A stretch of DNA of 64,000 nt from Lepas anatifera (taxonomy: Eukaryota > Arthropoda > Thecostraca > Lepadidae): assembly GCA_034440635.1 (NCBI GenBank), contig JAOTON010001526.1, positions 2,117,001-2,181,000 of the forward strand. The letters run 5' to 3'. Below are positions 1 to 10,290 of this stretch, one piece after another (positions within the stretch are counted from its first letter, which is position 1; every line of letters starts with the position of its first letter). Position numbers and translations under genes: made by a program. The notes under the pieces are model-generated. The model saw nothing but the letters and a program-made list of their open reading frames with translations. It ran no database searches and was not told the origin of the DNA.

Positions 1-341
1 GCTGCCGCTGCGTTTATGGTGAGACACGGGACAAAGCTGCCGAGGGACCTTTACCTACACCTATCAACTTTGTCATATGCTAAGTGCGGCAGAAAAAGTG
101 GTTCAAATTATTCTATTGGTCAATGAAGCTGCAGCCGCATAGCCCCTGAGGGGAGCCCGCTCGTTCTTATATGCTCGGCATCTGTAGTCAATTCCGACTG
201 ACACAATATTTTTGGAAGGGGCTGGCAATCACTTCCTGAGTCCTGGCCCCCCTTTCCCAGAGCAAGGGTTGGCCCCTTCTTTCCCCAGTCCTCTCGGTTG
301 TGATGCCCTGGTTTTCACTAGCAGTGATTCATTCTTTTGGG
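1..341. other. Unannotated stretch
   Basis: I see no convincing coding region, repeat or RNA gene here. Base composition is mixed and all reading frames are short. Confidence 0.5.
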
Positions 342-765
342 TGTTGTGGGAACAACCTAGGAACCTAAAAAGATGATAAAACAAATGACAGTAAAAGCGC
401 TATAAGACCTAAACTCACGCGTCGGCAAAAAAGGTCAAAACGGCTTAAATATAAAATCATAAAACGAAGGCAGCCAAAAAACCCAAAGTCCGGAAACTAA
501 AACGGCTAAACCCTATAAAGCCCAAAACAATTTAAGACAAGGTAAATATAAAGATAAAAAGCGTGGGATAAGGTAAACGCAACGTTTCGATCCTTGACCG
601 TCGTCAGGCGAGGAGTGCAAGGTGGATTTTGTGTAAGCCGTCACTTTTAGGCTTTTTAGATGTTAGTTTTTGGCCCTTTTTGCCGACGGGTGGGTTTTAG
701 GTCTTACAGCACCTTCACTATCTTCATCTCATCATCTTTTTAGGGCCCTTGGGCATTCCCAAAAC
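342..765. repeat. Foldback-type MITE with ~95-bp imperfect inverted arms
   Basis: The left arm (about 342-440) and right arm (about 668-765) are inverted copies of each other. CCTAAAAAGATGAT at 364 pairs with ATCATCTTTTTAGG near 731-744. TAAGACCTAAA near 401 pairs with TTTTAGGTCTTA near 696, and GTCGGCAAAAA at 421 pairs with TTTTTGCCGAC. The central spacer holds AACGTTTCGATCCTTGACC followed by TCGTCAG (581-607). I know this type of motif from Penelope-like and other retroelement termini. No coding capacity and no clean target-site duplication are visible, so the element class is undetermined. Confidence 0.65.
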
Positions 766-1534
766 ATTGCGGTTCATGGCACCATATCTGCAGCAGGCTT
801 TCCAAGAACTTATGATTCATTCTTTAGTGAATGTATTTGTTTGGTTTAACGACAAATCAGCGACTAATGTCATGCGGTATAGCCACTAGCCAGCAGCACC
901 CCCGTACGCGATATTTGGGGATTATATATTGTTTAATGACAAATTCATTTCATTGGAGGCATGAGCAAGGACAATTTCGCCTCACTGAAGAGTTGAAAGT
1001 TCGTAGTTCTAGCACGACCTCGAGGTTTGAGCTTGTTCTGTGCCTTTTTCACGCTACATGTACCAGAATTGTATCACCGCGCATATTCTCGAGGATATTT
1101 GAGTGGCTCTAAGCGCTCACTGCTGCAGAAATTGGTACGCAATCACTAGCCCTCTATAATTAGTTCTCCCTCTATTCTTGTATTATCATCTCTTTGGTTA
1201 TCCTTACATGTAAACCAAGGGTATACATGTAAGGCATGCTGTGTCATACTGATCTCTCCGCTACGACGCAATATATGAGCCAGGCGAATTATCAGTATAA
1301 TTATGAGGTCTTGAAAAATTCATTAAAACTTGTGCTGCAAATAGACACCCTTTTTTACAACGCAGGTTTCCAGAATTTTTTTTATGTGTTAAAAACAAGT
1401 TTCGCCTTGATATTTGAAAAATGGGAGCATTTTCTATATTAAACAGATTTTCATAGTCAGGGAACATTATTCGTAAAAATATAGGCATATATATATATAT
1501 ATATATATCGAGATATCAAAAGCATTTGCGACAT
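766..1534. other. Unannotated stretch with a short (AT)n run
   Basis: No gene is recognisable. A short AT dinucleotide run lies at about 1486-1509. The open frames at 831-1112 and 1236-1442 look like chance: their composition is not protein-like and they match no family I recognise. Confidence 0.5.
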
Positions 1535-1740
1535 TTTTTGGCGTGCGGAAAGTTTCATGTTGAGGTAGCGACCTCAGCTGGCGTGCCGAGTGTCCCATAT
1601 CGAGGTAGCGACCTCAGCTGGCGTGCCGAGTGTTCCATATCGAGGTACCAGCCTTAGGTGGCTTGCCGAGTGTCCCATATCGAGGTAGCGACCTCAGCTG
1701 GCGTGCCGAGTGTCCCATATCGAGGTGGCAGCCTTAGCTC
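1535..1740. repeat. 40-bp tandem repeat, about 5 degenerate units
   Basis: The unit reads roughly GTAGCGACCTCAGCTGGCGT followed by GCCGAGTGTCCCATATCGAG. It recurs at 40-bp spacing with a few substitutions; the third unit has CCAGCCTTAGGTGGCTT in place of CGACCTCAGCTGGCGT. Each unit contains the short inverted repeat GAGGTAGCGACCTC. Open frames crossing the array are by-products of the repetition. Confidence 0.85.
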
Positions 1741-2195
1741 ACAGCCGCGGTGTCGTGACAGCGCGACCGAGGGGGGAGGGGGTGGAGGAGGGTGCCCCCC
1801 TCGCCACTCCCGGAAAGCACGGGGCCTCCAACCCCAGTTTCTGTCAAATGCGTATTCCTCAGAGATTTTCTACCGAAATCGTCAATAATACTAGATTTGA
1901 ATAGGAAAACGTGTGATTCTGTTTCTTCCGCCCAAGTTTGCAACGTTCTTTCACACGAAAAGACGTATTTGTTACCTACCTAGTCAAGTGAATACAATAC
2001 AAAATTAAATAAGTTCCAATTGCTCGGTCTGAATTCCTCATCCCCATCCAAAACGAAATCCACGGTGACTAGTTTAGCGGGCGTAGCTAAGTATCTCCTA
2101 CCCAAAGGTTATCCGTGATCTTGAATGATCAGAAATGCAATATTCCGTTTTTACATAATCGATAGCTATGATCCTTCTTCATTCTGCAGCGAAAC
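1741..2195. other. Unannotated stretch
   Basis: A GC-rich tail follows the tandem array and then turns AT-rich. Nothing recognisable is present. Confidence 0.45.
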
Positions 2196-2199
2196 GTAT

Positions 2200-2545
2200 C
2201 GGGGGCCTATCAAACTCAAACCGGCGCTGGGCTCACGTGATAGACCCAGTCGTGATGTCTGCCGTTTACAGGTTATTTGCCCAGCCCAGTTCACTCCGGC
2301 ACCAGCTATGAAATCATGGCCTGATCTGGTGATCCACGACGCTGGCAGGCCAGCACGCGAGGCGGGCCATCGCCACCCTCCATCTGGCCGGCTGGGCCGC
2401 TGCCTCCACCGACGCCGGCCGGCTGCTCTGCCCGGCCCCATGATTAGCCGCAGTGCCACAGAGCGTGTATGCAAATGGCCCGCTGTAGGCGCCCTATCTG
2501 ATCGCTCCGCAGACCACCGCGAATTGTGCACTCGTTATCAGCAGG
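2200..2545. promoter_or_regulatory. GC-rich, non-repetitive island; candidate cis-regulatory block
   Basis: This is an abrupt block of GC-rich, non-repetitive sequence between AT-rich and transposon sequence. It holds the octamer ATGCAAAT (about 2469-2476, the POU-type site), CACGTG (2236-2241), a GATTAG homeodomain-type core near 2443, and several GATAAG/TTATC-type cores. The two overlapping open frames (2125-2556 plus, 2166-2531 minus) look like GC-driven artefacts because both strands are open together. Assignment as an enhancer is inference from composition and motif content only. Confidence 0.3.
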
Positions 2546-2822
2546 TATTGGAATAGTAAGGTGATGGTTGCTAGCTGAAAGTGGAGCTCATCTGAAGAGT
2601 TCCCTGGAAAACGGTGAGCTCGTGGCCTGGTGCTTCCCTGGCTAACGCTTAGGGTCTTCCGTGTGTAGAGGAATTCACCGCAAGTGTGGAAAGACACACC
2701 GGCAGCTTATGGCTTATATCCTCGGAAAATGATTAGTCAATTTTTTGGGCCTAAGAATCTTAGACATATAAATAAAATGTATCGATTCGCTCGCTAAAAA
2801 AATGTTTCCAGACGATTATGTT

Positions 2823-3188
2823 CAGTGGCGGATCTAGCCGGTCGGTCTGGGGGGGGGGCAAACCAAAGTCGAAAAAAACCTCATGCACTGGTAAGTTGTG
2901 CTACAATATGACTTGGCGTTAGAATATGGGGTATTCAAGGCGGAAAGCAAAAAAACATCACGGGAGAAAAATATGGGCTCAGGATACTTTTTTCCTATTC
3001 AAGGCCCAATATTTACACTGAACTTAACTGGTTCTGTTTGAAGTTGAGAGTTGAAGCACCACAATTTTGCTTATAAGCTAAAAAGGAGTCGGGGAAAAAG
3101 GAGGTCGACCGCTTTGGGGGGAAACATAGTTTTGCTCCGAGATTTTCCGTATGGGGGCAAATGCATTTTCCCCCTGGAACTGCCACTG
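2823..3188 (+). mobile_element. hAT-type MITE, family 1, copy 1
   Basis: It starts CAGTGGCGGATCTAGCC and ends GGAACTGCCACTG, the same termini as the copies at 26880, 44448 and 45472. The flanking octamers ATTATGTT and ATTCAGTT match at 6 of 8 positions, consistent with an old 8-bp target-site duplication. The internal sequence is non-coding and shared with the other copies, including the stretch GAAGTTGAGAGTTGAAGCACC. It is non-autonomous. CAGTGGCG-type termini with 8-bp duplications point to the hAT superfamily. Confidence 0.85.
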
Positions 3189-3612
3189 ATTCAGTTCTGA
3201 CAATAAATTCACTAGAATCCGCTATCGAGACCCTTAGTCAAGGAGCCACATTCGAGTTTCCAAATGTGCCTTATACAAAGGCTATTCAACGCTTTGAAGT
3301 AGACAAATTCCCTTTAGATTTGGCTGTTTAGTCTTTCCGATGTGTTTTTCATACAGTTTAGACAGGATGAGACTTCAAAAGGTCTACAAGCACGCCAAAT
3401 TGCCAACCTCAGCTCGGAGAAAACTTCGAGTTTCTGTGGGTGTAATGACGAAATTATTCAGACCTGACAAGCCTTATAGAAGATCCATATTTTCCCGATT
3501 AATTGGACAATATCATAAACTCCCCATATCTTCAATTTCTCATCTTCCCCGGTCATTAGCACCTTCATCATACATTAGATTAGTAATTTGCACCACTTTT
3601 GGTGCTGAACGG
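3189..3612. other. Unannotated stretch
   Basis: The 103-codon plus-strand frame at 3340-3651 runs into the next MITE and has no recognisable domain. I do not support it as a gene. Confidence 0.4.
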
Positions 3613-3766
3613 CAGTGGCGGCTCCAATATAACATTTTCGTGGGGGGCTAGGAGGCTCGAGCCTTCCCCGCCATTGCCTTGAAACAGCCTCTGGCTATGC
3701 ATTAACCAAAGGCACTCAGACATTGGGGGGTCTTGAGCTCCCCTTAGCCCCTTATATCCGCCAGTG
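3613..3766 (+). mobile_element. hAT-type MITE, family 2, 154 bp
   Basis: The element begins CAGTGGCGGCTCC and ends ATATCCGCCAGTG. It is flanked by a perfect 8-bp direct repeat CTGAACGG at 3605-3612 and 3767-3774, the expected hAT footprint. It has no coding capacity. An inverted, 3'-shortened relative lies at 54933. Confidence 0.9.
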
Positions 3767-3774
3767 CTGAACGG

Positions 3775-4245
3775 TACTCGGTGGATTGACTGCGTATCAA
3801 AACTCGCTCCTCTATGGCAAAGTGAGAACCCGTATACTGCCAGTCAAACTTACGCAAAGGTAATGACAATTTTTCAAGCCTGTAAGGCAACTATACAAGA
3901 GTTAATATGCATATTGAACTTTTTATTGAATATTCATATTTTCCTCTAAAATTTAATGTGGTGATGGTATCAGAAATTCTTAACCCTTAACCACCTGGGC
4001 GGTCCAATCGGACCCCTCCCCGGTTCGATTGCGACTGACTTCGAGTCGATTCAAATGAGACGCGCGTCGCTTTGCAGACCTGTAGGATGATCAATCTGAA
4101 AACTTATAAAAAACTGACATTAGATCAGGTCAGGTCAACGAGTTATGGCGCCACTTCCAAACACATGTAAGGCAATTGTTCTTCTCAAATGAGGCTGACA
4201 GAACAAGGGTGTAACTCAGTTTCTAGAAGAGATAGATAAAGTTGT

Positions 4246-4247
<2 letters not shown>
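3775..4247. other. Unannotated stretch with a possible TTAA-element end
   Basis: TTAACCCTTAACC at about 3980 resembles the CCC-starting left end of piggyBac-type TTAA elements, but I find no matching right end. Nothing else is recognisable. Confidence 0.3.

Positions 4248-4339
<92 letters not shown>
4248..4339. repeat. (AT)n microsatellite
   Basis: A nearly pure AT dinucleotide run of about 90 bp. The apparent Tyr-Ile repeat protein on the minus strand is an artefact of it. Confidence 0.95.
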
Positions 4340-4342
<3 letters not shown>

Positions 4343-5362
4343 AATTTGAAAGCCTTTGAAACGACAATAATGCATCCTGGCATCCGTTTTGAAGCCAGGT
4401 GAATACCAAAGTTACTAGAGGTGATCAAGTTCACAGTTTTCAACGATGTTTGTGTCTATAACTTTTGAACGATACAGGATATAGTCTTAAATTTGGTATC
4501 ATAGTTATAAGCAATACTCAACGAATCAATGATATGCATCACGACCAGAGGTGCAGAAAGTATGCTGGCTGTCACAAACTCAATGCGATGTATGCCTCCT
4601 CTGTCACACATAGCTGGAAATCATAACTGTATACTTGAATACTATTTCCAATATGCTGAATGTCATCTACCTGTATCTTACTTTTTGCAGCAGACAAGGT
4701 TCAAGCACCAAGCCATTACACCATGAAAGTAGTAAACTGTGTTTTAATTTTTAGATCATGTTTTTGTTTTTGGAATGAAAATTTCCCATTATGGATCATT
4801 GTTTCCAGTATTGGGATCATAACTATTATTGGCAACTCCGACTGCAGTTTCCCCAATGACATGCATTTCCCTTTTGAAGAAGTTTCCATTTTTGGAAGGA
4901 GTATTTCCAATTATGGTACATTTCTCATGATTAAATGTGGCAATTATCATGAAAATAATTATTATTGGGAATTAATCTATAAATGGGAGCATACACCTAC
5001 ACACAATTGGGAACCCTGATCAGAGCTTCCCCCACCACCACTAAACTTCTATCTCACATATCAACAAAAGGGACAAAAATGTCAATGTCAACATAGGATT
5101 TGGATCTACCTAAAATGTGTTGGCAACGTGGACCTTAGGTAGCATTTTTATAGACAGATCAAATGCTTAACATTTGCCTCCCACCCCCAATTATCACCTG
5201 CCTGGTCATTCCTTCTTCCAGTAAAAGCTCTGAGGCAACTACCCTGCATAGATGTAAATTATGTCTATTCGCCTAATAGGTACAGAGGTATTGGAAGTCT
5301 CATACCAAAGAAAGATCCAGTGTAGTCAAAATCATGCTTTAACTCTATGCAGTTCAGGTCCT
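4340..5362. other. Unannotated AT-rich stretch with recurrent TTCCCA-like motifs
   Basis: Between about 4780 and 5010 the motif TTCCCA/TTTCCA and its complement TGGGAA recur with ATGG/CCAT companions, giving small hairpins. The plus-strand frame at 4660-5019 covers this and looks compositional. A similar motif field occurs at 28780-28870. Confidence 0.4.
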
Positions 5363-5399
5363 GTGTGTTGCTTACTACCACTGGTAGTAAGCAACACAC
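5363..5399. repeat. Perfect 18-bp inverted repeat, 1-bp spacer
   Basis: GTGTGTTGCTTACTACCA is followed by one C and then its exact complement. It could extrude as a hairpin. It directly abuts a segment (5398-5510) that is shared with 18497-18610. Confidence 0.95.
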
Positions 5400-5510
5400 C
5401 CCCAACCAGCGTTTTTCGAAGTCTCTTTTTTTCAAGATTTTCTGAGATGAGAAGGGGGTCTACTAGGCCCCTCCACTGCACGTTAGTGCCGGGCCCCTCT
5501 TCAGTGTGTG
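5398..5510 (+). repeat. Fragment of a dispersed repeat shared with 18497-18610
   Basis: Both copies contain a GGGGG...CCCCTCC subterminal block, then ACGTTAGTGCC or GCGTTAGTGCC, then CCCCTCTTCAGTG. The 18.5-kb copy is the right end of a TTAA element plus flank. The shared flank suggests either that both inserted into copies of the same repeat or that the element boundary lies further out. Confidence 0.55.
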
Positions 5511-6635
5511 CTTTAACACTTTGTGGACTGCATTGGCACACATTTGCTATCTGTACAGTATTGACATGACAATTTGATCATGAAATCTCACCTGAATTAC
5601 TGTTTTTGCCAGTCTGTTGCTGGCGCCAACTCTCCCAACTTCCTCCAGCTCCAAATCTACCTAACCAATCTTGATCTAGGGCACAAATAAGGTAAGGCAC
5701 AAGCAAGCTAAGGAATGAAAACCAAGTTTGATATGTGAAAGTGCATCAGTCTCAAAGAAGTCTACATTCATCTTAGATTAGCCATGGGCAGCACTATTTA
5801 TTCCGGCTAGTTTTAGCCTGCACTTATTTCAGATATACGTAATAAATATGCCCTCAAAAGCAGTGGCTTCCCACCTGTTTACATTTTTTGGCAGGCTCTA
5901 CATCTGGCTCTACATCACATAAACACTTCGAACTTTTCTTGTCGCTGTTGCGTAGCCTAAGTAGAATTGCTGCCCAGCTGTTTATTTTTTCACTCATTTA
6001 GTACTTTTCTTAGTAGCCTTTAGGCGTACTTAATACTAAATTCAAAAAATAGGGACCGCTAAATCGAAGAGACTCAAACTTAAAATAGAATTTAACTTGA
6101 CAAAATGGACAGAGAAGTACTTAATAACGTATCTGCGTTATCGTTAATGCCTTAAATATTCCCACAATCGTCTATTTCTCGAAAAAATTGACTGTCACAT
6201 TTCGGGCATCTAGGCGGCAACTTTCTGGCAACTACTAACAATCGGCACCATTGGGCTGCATGTTAAAATCTGGCAACTGTGACAGCGGTTTCCGGGTTTT
6301 CTGCAGCGGGGTCCTCGTTTTAGTAGAAACTGAACACAGTACCAATATTGTATCACTGATGGTACGCTGTGCAATTGAAGAACAGACTTGCTAAATTAAA
6401 ATATTTCCTTCACGTTACATTCTGTATTTGGAAAATATGTGGTTTCATTTTGAAAAATAGAGTCAGGATCCCTATTTTGTCACATTTATGCGCCTCAATT
6501 TTCGTAGATGTGTCACAAACTCCAGTAGCCGAGTTGGCAAGTTTCTGCACCTCTGATCACGACCTTGAAAGGCCATTATTTGACTTTGAACCTATAGACT
6601 TTGAACCTGATAAGATCCTAACTGAACCTTAAAAG
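5511..6635. other. Unannotated stretch
   Basis: AT-rich sequence with no open frame of recognisable content. The 87-codon frame at 6369-6632 has no identifiable domain. Confidence 0.45.
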
Positions 6636-6704
6636 GTCATTGGCGATGCCGTATGACCCTGGCAGTTTGTGCGTCGTTAAACCCCAACAATTATTAATTA
6701 TTAA
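6636..6704 (+). repeat. 5'-truncated SINE tail
   Basis: TTGGCGATGCCGTATGACCC and the following CAGTTTGTGCGTCGTTAAAC match the 3' half of the minus-strand SINEs at 21061 and 51643. The tail ends in ATTATT repeats. The tRNA-like head is absent. Confidence 0.7.
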
Positions 6705-7214
6705 AAGGTCATTCCAAATATTCTTCGAATAATTGGCTCAATACAAGCTTATTTATGTCTTGTTTTGTTCTAGGTCTAATGGTTTCCGCGTTACAAGCGA
6801 TTTACTAAACGGGTCTAAATTTGATCCATTTTGGCCCGCTGTGACATCACGGGCCCCGGATATAGTTCAAACTCAGGTCCAGAGTAGAAGGAGGTAAGAC
6901 ACTTCCAGCGCTGTTTCATATTTGTCCTCATTACTTACGGTTCCCGAGATCGTAGAGAGGGGTAGGGTTCCGATCGGACCGCCAGGCCGTGGTGTGCAAG
7001 AAAAGAGCCCCGGCTGTGCTTTCCGAACTATTATATCGGCCACTAGCATATATAAACCGGTTTCTCCAAAATACTCATCTCTCCATAGGCTTCTAAGAAA
7101 GTCTAACTAGCACTGACTATATCATCCTACAGGCATTGAAGCCGGACGTATTAGTGAACTTCGGTGGGCACACTTTAGGTACCCTGGGCATTAGCCTCAC
7201 CACTTTTAGCAATT
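6705..7214. other. Unannotated stretch
   Basis: No recognisable coding sequence or repeat was found here. Confidence 0.4.
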
Positions 7215-7565
7215 TTTAATCGGATCCTGGCTCCCCGGGGCCCATTCGATGCGTCTTAGCGAGCTTTACAACATCGTAACTTCCATTATTTATAACTTTG
7301 AATTTTCAAGATCCCGACTCTCCAAAAATTAAAAAAGGCAAAACCAGGTTTTGCGCCCAGGTTTGCTTTCAAAAATATTCTTAGCGGTGTTGTTTTGGTC
7401 AGTCTTGTTTACTTTTAAGAAATTTAACTCTAGTCTCTCAAAAGATAAATTTTGAAGAACAAAATAAAGGTCAAAATTCAAAGTGACATCAACGCAATAG
7501 ATGCCAAAGGCTTTTAAATCCCGAGCTCCCATATTTTTAGAATGTGTACGCTTTGGATGTGAGAA
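7215..7565 (+). repeat. Left arm of a widely spaced inverted repeat pair
   Basis: The segment starting TTTTTAATCGGATCCTGGCT and ending near GTGTACGCTTTGGATGTGAG is present in inverted orientation at about 19915-20254. Shared landmarks are the CTTRGCGAGCTTTACAAC motif, GGCATCTATTGCGTTG (inverted here) and CCCATATTTT. The copies are clearly diverged. The two arms bracket the decayed gene-like fragments at 7878-8711, 17329-17373 and 18660-19257, so they may be terminal repeats of one element. Independent copies of a dispersed repeat are an alternative. Confidence 0.6.
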
Positions 7566-7877
7566 CAAACATCTCAATCAGTTTAAACATCTAATCTCAA
7601 ATTAGTTGAGCAAGTCGATGCGCCGTTTGATATAGCCAGCCACTCCAAGAAGCTCAGAATGAGCAAGGGCTGTGATTCTCTTGATGATCAGAGAACAGCA
7701 GAGTGCTCTACATTCTGAATGAAAAAAAACTGGCGTGGACCTTGAAGTTACCAGGAAGTGGAATGATATGGAGACAAGACGAAAAATGGAATCATAGAGT
7801 GTAGAGTGGAGAAACAAAATTCTACAATCAAACAATCAAAGGCTTCCGCTCTTAGCAATATGATACTGAAAGCCAGG
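7566..7877. other. Unannotated stretch inside the inverted-repeat pair
   Basis: Minus-strand frames at 7329-7577 and 7602-7835 have no recognisable domains. The interval may carry the most decayed start of the downstream pseudogene. Confidence 0.35.
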
Positions 7878-8036
7878 ATGAAGGCGAAAATAACCAGTAT
7901 TGAAAGATATTCCGAGTTCATCGCGAAAACATGAAGGCGAAAATAACCAGTATGGAAAGATATTCCGAGTTCATCGCGAAAACATGAAGGCGAAAATAAC
8001 CAGTATTGAAAGATATTCCGAGTTCATCGCGAAAAC
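7878..8036 (+). repeat. 53-bp tandem triplication
   Basis: Three near-identical 53-bp units begin ATGAAGGCGAAAATAACCAG at 7878, 7931 and 7984. The second differs by TATGGAAAG in place of TATTGAAAG. Because 53 is not a multiple of 3, each extra unit shifts the reading frame of the surrounding pseudogene. Confidence 0.95.
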
Positions 8037-8711
8037 CAGAGACCAGGACGAGAGAGCCGAGAAATTGGACTTCAGCGAGGCTGCTGAAGTATTATATGCT
8101 TCAGAAACGGGGACACGGAAGGGATCCATGATTCTTACAGCCTTTTCAAACAGCCTTGCCTTGACAGATCCAGGCTCTGGAAATGGAGTTGTGGCAAAAG
8201 TCAGGTTTTAAACAGCTCTCGAGTGCACCCGGAAAAGAAGACTAAAAGGAGTCATTAAGGCTGCTCAAGGGACTAAAGCCCCGTTTTGCGATGGAAAACA
8301 AGTAAAAACAAACGCGGGAGCAACCGCAGCTTCGGGAAGAACTAAACTAAATACGGTATTCTAACGGTACGGTATTCTAAACTGAATTCGGTAAAGGAAT
8401 AGCATGTCTCTATCAATATGCACCCTGGCGATGCGTATGCTGGTCATTTTTTGTTCTGATGACCACAAAGGCAGTACTCATGCGAGGAAGCTGCTTGAGT
8501 TCCTAAACGAAAGGGGAGTTTTCACGGACAATTTGGCTGCATTGGGTGGAGATGGCCCAAATCAACTGACAGGGTCAAAAAAGGCTGGATGGCGAACTTC
8601 GAGAAGTCGAGGAACAAGTGGTACCGGAGGCCTACGTGCTTATTTCACCAGGTGGAACTTCCGGTCAGGGCGCTTTCCACCGCCTTGGATGGTGGAACAA
8701 CGGGTCCAAAC
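7878..8711 (+). pseudogene. Decayed uncharacterised protein (probably transposon-borne family), N-terminal and central part
   Basis: I do not know this protein's function. From memory it belongs to a family of long uncharacterised proteins found in many copies in aphids, Hydra and other invertebrates. Recognisable stretches in order are GTKAPFCDGKQ (about 8270), INMHPGDAYAGH (about 8410), LLEFLNERGVFTDNLAALGG with a following DG (about 8490-8555), then MANFEKSRNKW, CLFHQVELPVRAL and LDGGTTGPN ending exactly at 8711. In family members the equivalent run is a GCDG motif, a Leu-rich LHANELPLRHL-like segment and LDGxTTGP. The frame shifts at about 8450 and 8585 and there are in-frame stops, so it is dead. 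A 53-bp unit is triplicated at 7878-8036. The coding sequence is cut after TTGPN by the hAT insertion and resumes at 17329. Confidence 0.6.
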
Positions 8712-10290
8712 AAGAGGTGGGACTTTCAAGGCCCGGAGGCCCGGGGGCCAAAGCCGGGCCCAGGTCCGCGGACATGAACCGGGCCTGAAGGCCTGATTTA
8801 AGCCAATGCGGGGCTGATAACGGGCTTCACCCAGGCTCGTTCCGGGCTTCAACTGAACTGGGAGTTTAAAGTCAATTTTACTTAGGTTAAATAAGCCTTT
8901 TCCAGTACAAACCTAGTTTTTTACACTAAAAAATTATCTTAGTCATGCACTAGCAGGTTTTACAAATGCATTTACGAATAATTTTGAGACATGGGCTTTT
9001 AGACATCCATCAGGAATGTAAAAGCATGAAGCTCCAGCTTTTTATCTGTTACTCATGCCCGGATCAAAAAGTAAGTTACTTAAACCTGGATCAATATTTA
9101 TCATCAAATATTGAATAATGCCTACAGGTGCACACATCCACGCTGTAGTGTCATATAAGAAATCTCCTACAGATGATATGAGTAAACAAAATATTAATTG
9201 TGATAGCCTATTTTTTGTTCCCATATCTTCAGCATACCATTTCCAAGGAAGTCATTTCATAAACGAGCTGCTAACAGTAGAATGATATCAACACTTAGTT
9301 CTACCAAGAAAATTATTTTCAGAAGAATTCTGCTTCAGGTCAGAAGAAAACAGTAATCTATGGATCCATTCCCATGTCCTCTACGAAAAATGATTAAGTA
9401 AATATGTCAGGTACAAACTATCTGGCGGGAACCCATGATTGTCAAACTTGCCAGCTAACTCGAGATGCGAGAATCAATTTTGACTTGTTTAACCCTTTCA
9501 CAGCTTCATCTTGCTTTTCCATTGCCCGAAAATGCAGAATCCACTCAGAAAAGGTTGGCATAAGTGAGCGAACAGGCTCAAAGAAAAAAATTGATCAAAT
9601 AACTTAAAAACATAAATCAGTTGGTTGTGGGAAGATACTGGGGAGAACAGTCAGCCTTAGAAGGAACTTTTGAAATTGCAACCAAAACATGAATATCCTT
9701 GACATTATTTGTTGCATTCTCCCTGTGGAGATACTTTCCTGGCTTCTGTAAAAGAAAACTTTTTTCTAGGCTTTGAACATAACAGCAACTCCCTCCCACG
9801 ACACTAAAAAATGCACAGAAGCATAGAATACCCAAATAAGGTACTTCAGATACGCCAAATCCGGCCTTGAGAGCACCTTGCAAAACTTTGCAAAGCCAGA
9901 AAAGCGGCATATATGAAGCAAGTGCGCAGAAAAGGAGGTCTATTCTCAGGAAGAAAAACAGAGTCGCCACTCTTTGCGTATGTCGAGTTTTTGAAATATA
10001 TTTTGAAGAGTTCTTTAATATTTTCACTCAAATAAACTAATTCTTATGCACCATTTTGGTAGAAAAATGTTTCAACTAATGAGTGCTAATGTAGACAAAC
10101 ACGGTGCTTCAGATACCTACTAAGCGCAAGACCCAAAAATACAACAAAACAAACAAAGTGCTCAAGCCCGCATGGTGGTACGGATGGACAGGAGTTGTTT
10201 TTTCGCCATTGTTTTTCTTTTTGGTGCGGATTAGTGCAATCTTTTTCTTCTATGTTTGGTGCGAACTGGTGGAAAACTAGTGGTACTTAA

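Noticed and set aside
2125..2556. Overlapping 143- and 121-codon frames on opposite strands
   Set aside because: Simultaneous openness on both strands in GC-rich DNA, low-complexity residues and no domain indicate composition rather than coding.
9617..10027. 136-codon minus-strand frame as a transposon gene of H1
   Set aside because: The homologous region of H2 (about 13490-13900) does not keep the frame, and no transposase motif is visible.
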